Part shown: in pieces, positions 59,701 to 64,000 of the stretch
Position numbering within the stretch: the first letter of the stretch is position 1
Layout of the letters: each line of letters opens with the position of its first letter
NCBI GenBank assembly: GCA_007844125.1
Contig: CM017567.1
Coordinates: 45,673,299-45,737,298 of the forward strand
Source of the DNA: Sinonovacula constricta
Taxonomy: Eukaryota; Mollusca; Bivalvia; Cardiida; Solecurtidae
Reading direction: 5' to 3'
Length of the DNA stretch: 64,000 nt
The notes under the pieces: model-generated
What the model saw: only the letters and a program-made list of their open reading frames with translations
What the model was told of the DNA's origin: nothing
Database searches by the model: none
Position numbers and translations under genes: made by a program

Positions 59701-62700
59701 AGTCATGGGTACACGGACAGGTCCTACAAAACGATGTTCATTGATGCCAAAGATCTGTGCGAGCAGTAAAGCATAAATCCCCAAGCTAAATGTGAGACGT
59801 TGCGAGATGACATCATTTATGTTATGCGGGTCATTAGGAAACAAGACACGTCCTTACACTGTCGATTCAATGCATAAATATTGGTGACCGGACCTAGAAG
59901 CGCAATCTTTAGAGCCTCGGATCCATGCGCGAGAGGCCTCGAGTTCGATCCGGGGCCACAGCATGCCTAAGTCGTTAAAAATGGTAGTGGTTAATATAAG
60001 GCAGATCTGGTTGGCTCGGTGTCAGGATAATGTGACTGGGTGTGGTATCATGCCAGGTGTTCATCGTAAGATTTACAAACTGAAGGCAGCACTATTTCTG
60101 CATCAAGTTGACACTGTCTCATTTTAACTGAAATACTGTTGGTGGGATGATGAACCCAATAAACATAAATATGTGAAGTAACGAACCGCAACTCTGATAG
60201 GAACTAGACTATCTGCTACCTTGCATTCTTTCGTTGTCTGCTACATCTGTAATTATTACAAGCTGTATTGTTGACGCCGGCTTTCTTTGTAAAACAAGAC
60301 ATCGCAATTTCATTCTATACATAGCGTGTGACGTCACTACAGTAAGGTCATCTCTATACTACGACTCGTAACTCACCAAAAATTTGAGATTTGTGCCTAC
60401 ATAAAAAATAGTTCCGCGTAGGAAATACGTTCGATTATAATATTCATTGAATTCAGATAAATGACTAAACAACCATATTCTAAGGCCTTATTCTATGTTC
60501 AGAAACTTTTAAAGTCTTGATATTTATAGATAAATGGAAAAAAAAAATACGATGAGCAAGTTTTGCTTCTTTCGCTTTCGTTAAACAGTAATATGTCCAT
60601 TCTTTACATAGCGTGTGATGTCACTACGTTAAAGTCTGGACCGTTTACAAAATTTAGTTCAAAATGTTTGCATGAAACATATTTTAACTATTAGAATGTA
60701 TAAAAAATGCCAACATAATCTGTTGTATACCTCTTCGTACTTGTTTTGTTCATTTTAGCAATCACTTCCGTATTCATAACAGCCATGTTGAAGAACTACT
60801 TTACCCACAATACACCGAGTGCATTCACACAGGTCATTTTGACCGTGTATTGACGCAACGTCGCAATTTTTTATTCTACACGGAGGTTGCCAATCGGAAC
60901 ACCTCGGATAATTCACGAATCATCTCTCGGATGTATGTAGGTAGTCGGATTACCTCTATCATTTCCCTGGGACTTCTTTTGTGACAGACGTCAAAACAAA
61001 GATGGCAGCTCGGATGACAGCTCACTATAGTACGATACCAGTAAAACTTCAATTTGCGGCGGCTTCAAATTTAAATCATCCTATTTTAATTTACCCGGCG
61101 CAGCTGTCAAACGATGGCAGCGTCCATGTTTTGTGCGAACTACTTAGGCCATTCTCTCACCAGAGGGCGTGCTACACAAATTTCGCTTACACCTCTGTCA
61201 ACGCCGGGAAAAGTAGTTCTCATACACGTGATATTCTATCGTCACATAAGCAAAATAGTTCCCCGAAAATTTGGGTTAAAATATATCTTAAACATTGTTC
61301 TAAAAAAAAAAAATATACCTATTTTCATTTTAAGTAAAATATACAGAGATCAAAATAATCTCACGAGCATTTTATTCATTATTTAAAATTTGTACAAGAA
61401 TCTTGTACACCGGGCGTTGACAGAGGTGTAAGCGAAACTTGTGTAGCACGCCCTCTGGTGAGAGAATGTACTTAGGCATGTTCTTCTTCCGACTTCCGGC
61501 GAACAAAACGATCGTGATTTCATTAATATAATTGCACCAGATACATACGAGGGATGATTGTCCCGAGAACGGAAATACCCGAGGAGTTCCGATTGGGAGG
61601 TTGCTCGAAACGAAAAGGGAGGTAACTGACACAACCTGAAAAAGGGGGATAACACCCGTGAACGTTGCTTTTAGGCCGTCCCTCGCTAAACAACTGCGAA
61701 TTCCAATGAATGTCTGCTGCCTTTTTTTTATAATTGCTAGCCATACTTTATTTTTGCAAGCTACGCTGTTGAAAGTGGAATACTCTCTCCTTTTCTCCGA
61801 AAAAGGTCTCACAGAAGGTCTTCAAGATAGTGTACTTTAACGGTTTGAAGGGCCCTGACTTTAATTTCTGTTATTAGCGGAAATTTTCATTTTGCTTATT
61901 TATAGGTTGTAAAATAATGAAAAGGCTAGAAAAAAGTTGACTAGTTGTACTGTGTTACAAATGAGGAGTTTAACATCGTCTAGACTCGGACGGACTAATG
62001 TAGCCGGGTGATAGGGAGAGAACGTGTAAGCGGTCCGGTTAGCTCAGTCGGTAGAGCATTCGCTTGTTAGCGAAGGGTCCCGGGTTCGAGTCCCGGACTG
62101 GCTGCACATTTTTCTCTCTATGTTACAATGACGCCCAACGTAAATGACTAAATAAGCCGGACATTCGCATTATCTTCGACCTTTCCCGTACACGTACGGA
62201 AAAGAACCTTGAAGATAACAGACCGATATTGCCGGTACGTGCTTCGGTCTTCCAACATCGTTAACTTATAGTAGCTCCTGCACGTTTGAATAAAGTTAGG
62301 TTGCCGCTTAGAAATAACATCAGCAAATGACCAAAATGTCTTACTTTGAACAATGAATTGAATATCCACGTCAGACGTTTAGAAACATGTTTAAGCTCAA
62401 ATCAGGTCAACAACAAACGAATCGGTACTGTCCGGTTTCTGAAAATATCATTCGTATTTGTATCACCGACCTTAACATACGTGTACTGTCTTAGTTAAGG
62501 TCATATAGACTGCGTTTATAATGTCAGTTTTTACCTATGTATTTTCAAATTCGAGTGTCAGTATTTCACATAGTTTGTGGTTGTTGTACATAGATCCCGA
62601 CGACGAAATAAAAAAGCTCAATATGAATCTAGGTATCAAGTCTTTGGAAGTTGACTGCTATCTTGCCGGGGCTACTTTTCCGCCATATTTCCTCCGAGGC

Positions 62701-62789
62701 CTATTTCTGAATATAAGATAGCCGAGGTGATCCAAATGTAATCCGAATAGTGCATATGTATTCATCCGCGCTCTAATGTGTTTGTGTGT

Positions 62790-62826
<37 letters not shown>

Positions 62827-63922
62827 TGTGCGTGTGTGTGTGCGCGCGCGCGTGTGTGTGCAGGTTGTTTTAAAATTTGCACTTTGTTTAGCGTTGAATT
62901 TTATTACCAAATTTGCATGAAGTTTAGGGTAGAAATAATAATGTCACTTTAACTACTTTAACTTTAATTGGTCTATGTTTATATTTCATTCAGTTTTATG
63001 TGAACGGAATATAAAATAAACACTGTCACACTAAAATGTAGTTTTTTTCTTTTACAGAATGTCTGCTGTCTTTTTTCAATGTCCTATTCCCAGTGGTACG
63101 CACCCCTTTGACGTTTCAATAGTGCGAGTAGCTCCGAAAGGCAACAACAAGGACACCTCCTTGATTGGGCAAATTCCTATCAGTTATATTCATCCGCGGA
63201 CCGTTTCACATACCTTTGCTGTGTGTGTGTCTCCCATATATGATACTTTGGACGCAAAAACTCTCGTATTCTGGCTGGAGCAGAATCTGCAACTCGGCGC
63301 TGATTACTTCATTGTGTACAGTTCTAACACTACCGCAGCCATTTTGAAAATTCTAGAACATTACGAAAGACGTGGTGTGATGGAGATCCATCACTGGTCG
63401 CTCGAGACATATGTCATAGAGAATGTTCACTATTATGGCCAAATGGCGGCTCTGAACGACTGCCTGTACAGAAGTAGAGCAGTCAGTAAATATGTGGCCA
63501 TCGTTGATCTTGACGAATTTATAGTGCCAGTGAAATTCACTTCCTGGAATTCGCTCATCTCGTCCCTTCCTCATAACAATACAGGCTCGTTTGTATTCAA
63601 TCACGTACTTTTCTGGCAGCCGCCTAATTCAAGCGTGTTTGCAAACGTCACAAAGAAATGCCGACGCGTTGATTCGTATCCAACACGTACGAAAGCAATT
63701 TCAATAGCTGACAGGGTCAAGGTCGTGGGTATTCACTTTGCTCATCGTTTCCTTTCCAAGTTTAAGAACTATTTTGTCCCAGCTGAAGACGCTCTTATTC
63801 ACCACTACAGGTCGGCATTGCCAAAGAATTACACGTGCAAGTTTATAAATCACTCTGATCCTTTTAACGCATTTCGACAAAGTCAGAGCTTAAAGGTGAC
63901 ACATGTTTTATCATTGATTTAA
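50520..63922 (+). CDS. GT92-family glycosyltransferase (galactosyltransferase-like), 3 exons, 3' end uncertain
   Basis: A type II Golgi-type membrane protein of glycosyltransferase family 92 (DUF23); characterised relatives (nematode GALT-1) transfer galactose to N-glycan core fucose, but the substrate here is unknown. Three exons join with matching phases (2/1 and 2/1) to about 417 residues. Residues 1-9 are basic, 10-26 a hydrophobic anchor. NVLIFSAF (about 70-77) is the family's first conserved block; LPEHHNKR (about 122-130) leads into SAVFFQCP. The catalytic part has HTFAVCVSPIYDTLDAKTLV, GADYFIVYSSN, IVDLDEFIVP with the metal-binding motif (D280, D282), and LIHHYR near the end. Several N-glycosylation sequons are present. 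The first intron is 8.4 kb and holds two satellite arrays. The stop at 63920 may be read-through of a further intron, since AAG|GTGACA at 63895 could be a donor. Confidence 0.88.
50940..55310. repeat. 37-bp satellite array, about 118 units (4.4 kb)
   Basis: Unit GGTCGTCCAGGTGACCTGTG then TTGCGTAGGTCGGATAA. Three variable sites: CAGGTG or CAGCTG with ACC or ATC, GCG or GTG, and GGATAA, GGAGAA or CAGAA. Variants recur in ordered blocks, giving higher-order repeats of several units. GC-richer than the flanks. The minus strand is stop-free for 741 and 537 codons because 37 leaves remainder 1 on division by 3, so all three frames read the same peptide. In GT92 intron 1. Confidence 0.97.
56014..56960. 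repeat. 33-bp tandem array, about 29 units
   Basis: Unit ATCTCTTCTATAAAGGGCTG then TGCCATAACTAAT. A whole number of codons, open on both strands: plus ISSIKGCAITN repeats (322 codons), minus MAQPFIEEILV and YGTALYRRDIS repeats. No start context or splice evidence for a gene. GT92 intron 1. Confidence 0.96.
57363..57888 (+). mobile_element. MITE-like element M, full copy 2
   Basis: Ends CTATAGATAGTTTC and GAACTATCTATAG, a near-perfect inverted pair. Collinear with 23204-23705 including GGCAGCC near both ends. In GT92 intron 1. Confidence 0.82.
57948..58262 (-). mobile_element. SINE-C copy
   Basis: Same structure as 34026-34348, in the first intron of the GT92 gene and antisense to it. Head CCTGGTAGCACAATCGGTAG with GGGTTCGATCCCGG. 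Confidence 0.87.
59134..59277 (+). CDS. GT92 exon 2
   Basis: Acceptor CCCTTTCAG, donor GTAAGA. Reads QPGVVLTIGLINRNDKSTFD, then CIFRDK and KSILPEHHNKR. One base at the start completes the split Leu codon of exon 1 and two at the end begin the Arg codon completed by exon 3. Confidence 0.85.
59908..60170 (+). mobile_element. SINE-C copy, plus orientation
   Basis: Inverse orientation to the other copies: GAGTTCGATCCGGGGCCACA, then TGGTATCATGCCAGGTGTTC and CTGAAATACTGTTGGTGGGA, ending CCAATAAACATAAA. In GT92 intron 2. Confidence 0.83.
60200..61100. other. GT92 intron 2, part without recognised features
   Basis: Contains two copies of a short block, CATAGCGTGTGACGTCACTA (about 60321) and a variant (about 60606), each with a CRE-like TGACGTCA or TGATGTCA. 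Otherwise nothing seen. Confidence 0.5.
61148..61475. mobile_element. Foldback repeat, about 57 bp arms
   Basis: Left arm CATTCTCTCACCAGAGGGCG to CTGTCAACGCC; right arm GGGCGTTGACAGAGGTGTAA to GAGAGAATG. Arms differ at few positions; the centre is AT-rich, about 200 bp. Each arm holds a CTCF-like motif. In GT92 intron 2. Confidence 0.8.
62033..62104 (+). tRNA. tRNA-like gene, probable pseudogene (anticodon region GTT)
   Basis: Good A box (TAGCTCAGTCGGTAGAGC) and B box (GGGTTCGAGTCCC), intact D stem and T stem. The anticodon arm TTCGC/GCGAA closes a loop of six bases (TTGTTA) instead of seven, and the acceptor stem has a mismatch at pair 2-71 with a wobble at 1-72. If functional it would read Asn; more likely a tRNA pseudogene or a SINE head. 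In GT92 intron 2. Confidence 0.45.
62789..62862. repeat. (TG)n/(CG)n microsatellite
   Basis: Alternating purine-pyrimidine run of TG with an internal CGCGCGCG, a Z-DNA-prone sequence, about 200 bases before GT92 exon 3. Confidence 0.9.
63058..63922 (+). CDS. GT92 exon 3 (catalytic domain)
   Basis: Follows a T-rich tract and TTTTACAG. Encodes the glycosyltransferase core, including VDLDEF and HFAHRF, and ends ALIHHYR...QSQSLK. Then either VTHVLSLI and a TAA, or a splice donor after LK at 63895. The ATG at 63059 is internal to the exon, not the gene start. Confidence 0.9.
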
Positions 63923-63932
63923 ATTCGATAAA

Positions 63933-63934
63933 TG

Positions 63935-63985
<51 letters not shown>

Positions 63986-64000
63986 ACATCAACAACAACA
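63933..64000. repeat. (ATC)n microsatellite
   Basis: ATCATC repeats turning into AACATC and AACAAC at the right edge; directly after the GT92 stop or donor. Confidence 0.93.

Noticed and set aside
62521..62721. 66-codon plus-strand frame just before GT92 exon 3
   Set aside because: No suitable donor before its stop and no GT92 similarity; exon 2 at 59134-59277 fits phase and family motif instead.

Overview
The window is animal nuclear DNA: AT-rich, intron-rich, full of short-period tandem arrays, tRNA-headed SINE-like repeats and small DNA transposons. The repeat style (three SINE families, Tc1-like, hAT-like and foldback elements) and the protein divergence suggest a lophotrochozoan, most likely a bivalve mollusc. 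That placement is inference, not proof.

Two protein genes can be reconstructed exon by exon. On the minus strand, 34614 to 532 and continuing past the left edge, lies a TUT1 gene (U6 snRNA-specific terminal uridylyltransferase, also called Star-PAP). It has 19 coding exons with matching splice phases giving about 915 residues: a C2H2 zinc finger split between exons 1 and 2, an RRM, a long Gly/Pro/Met-rich linker, a nucleotidyltransferase core with three candidate catalytic Asp residues, a PAP-associated region and a Lys/Glu-rich tail. On the plus strand, 50520 to the right edge, lies a glycosyltransferase family 92 (GT92) gene. It has three coding exons: a type II membrane anchor, an N-terminal module, and the catalytic domain with a DxD-type motif (DLDEF).

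Region by region: 1-34.6 kb is TUT1. Its introns hold arrays of 20-24 bp units (4.9-5.2, 6.6-7.8, 17.2-17.7, 27.2-28.7 kb), many SINE copies, a 1.8 kb hAT-like element with a perfect 8-bp target duplication, and a decayed Tc1-like transposon. 34.6-50.5 kb is intergenic, with foldback and tandem repeats, a duplicated TATA-plus-short-ORF block (42.5/43.1 kb) and an inverted pair of short repeats 3.8 kb apart. 50.5-64 kb is the GT92 gene; its first intron holds a 4.4 kb array of a 37-bp unit (about 118 copies) and a 0.95 kb array of a 33-bp unit. Its second intron holds a foldback element with two convergent CTCF-like motifs and a tRNA-like sequence.

The two genes have no evident shared pathway: one acts on RNA in the nucleus, the other is predicted to act on glycans in the secretory pathway. 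They are divergently oriented. No viral sequence, CRISPR array or clear new multi-gene system was seen. The most distinctive items are the intronic arrays, the domain rearrangement in TUT1, the duplicated promoter-like block and the convergent CTCF-like foldback.
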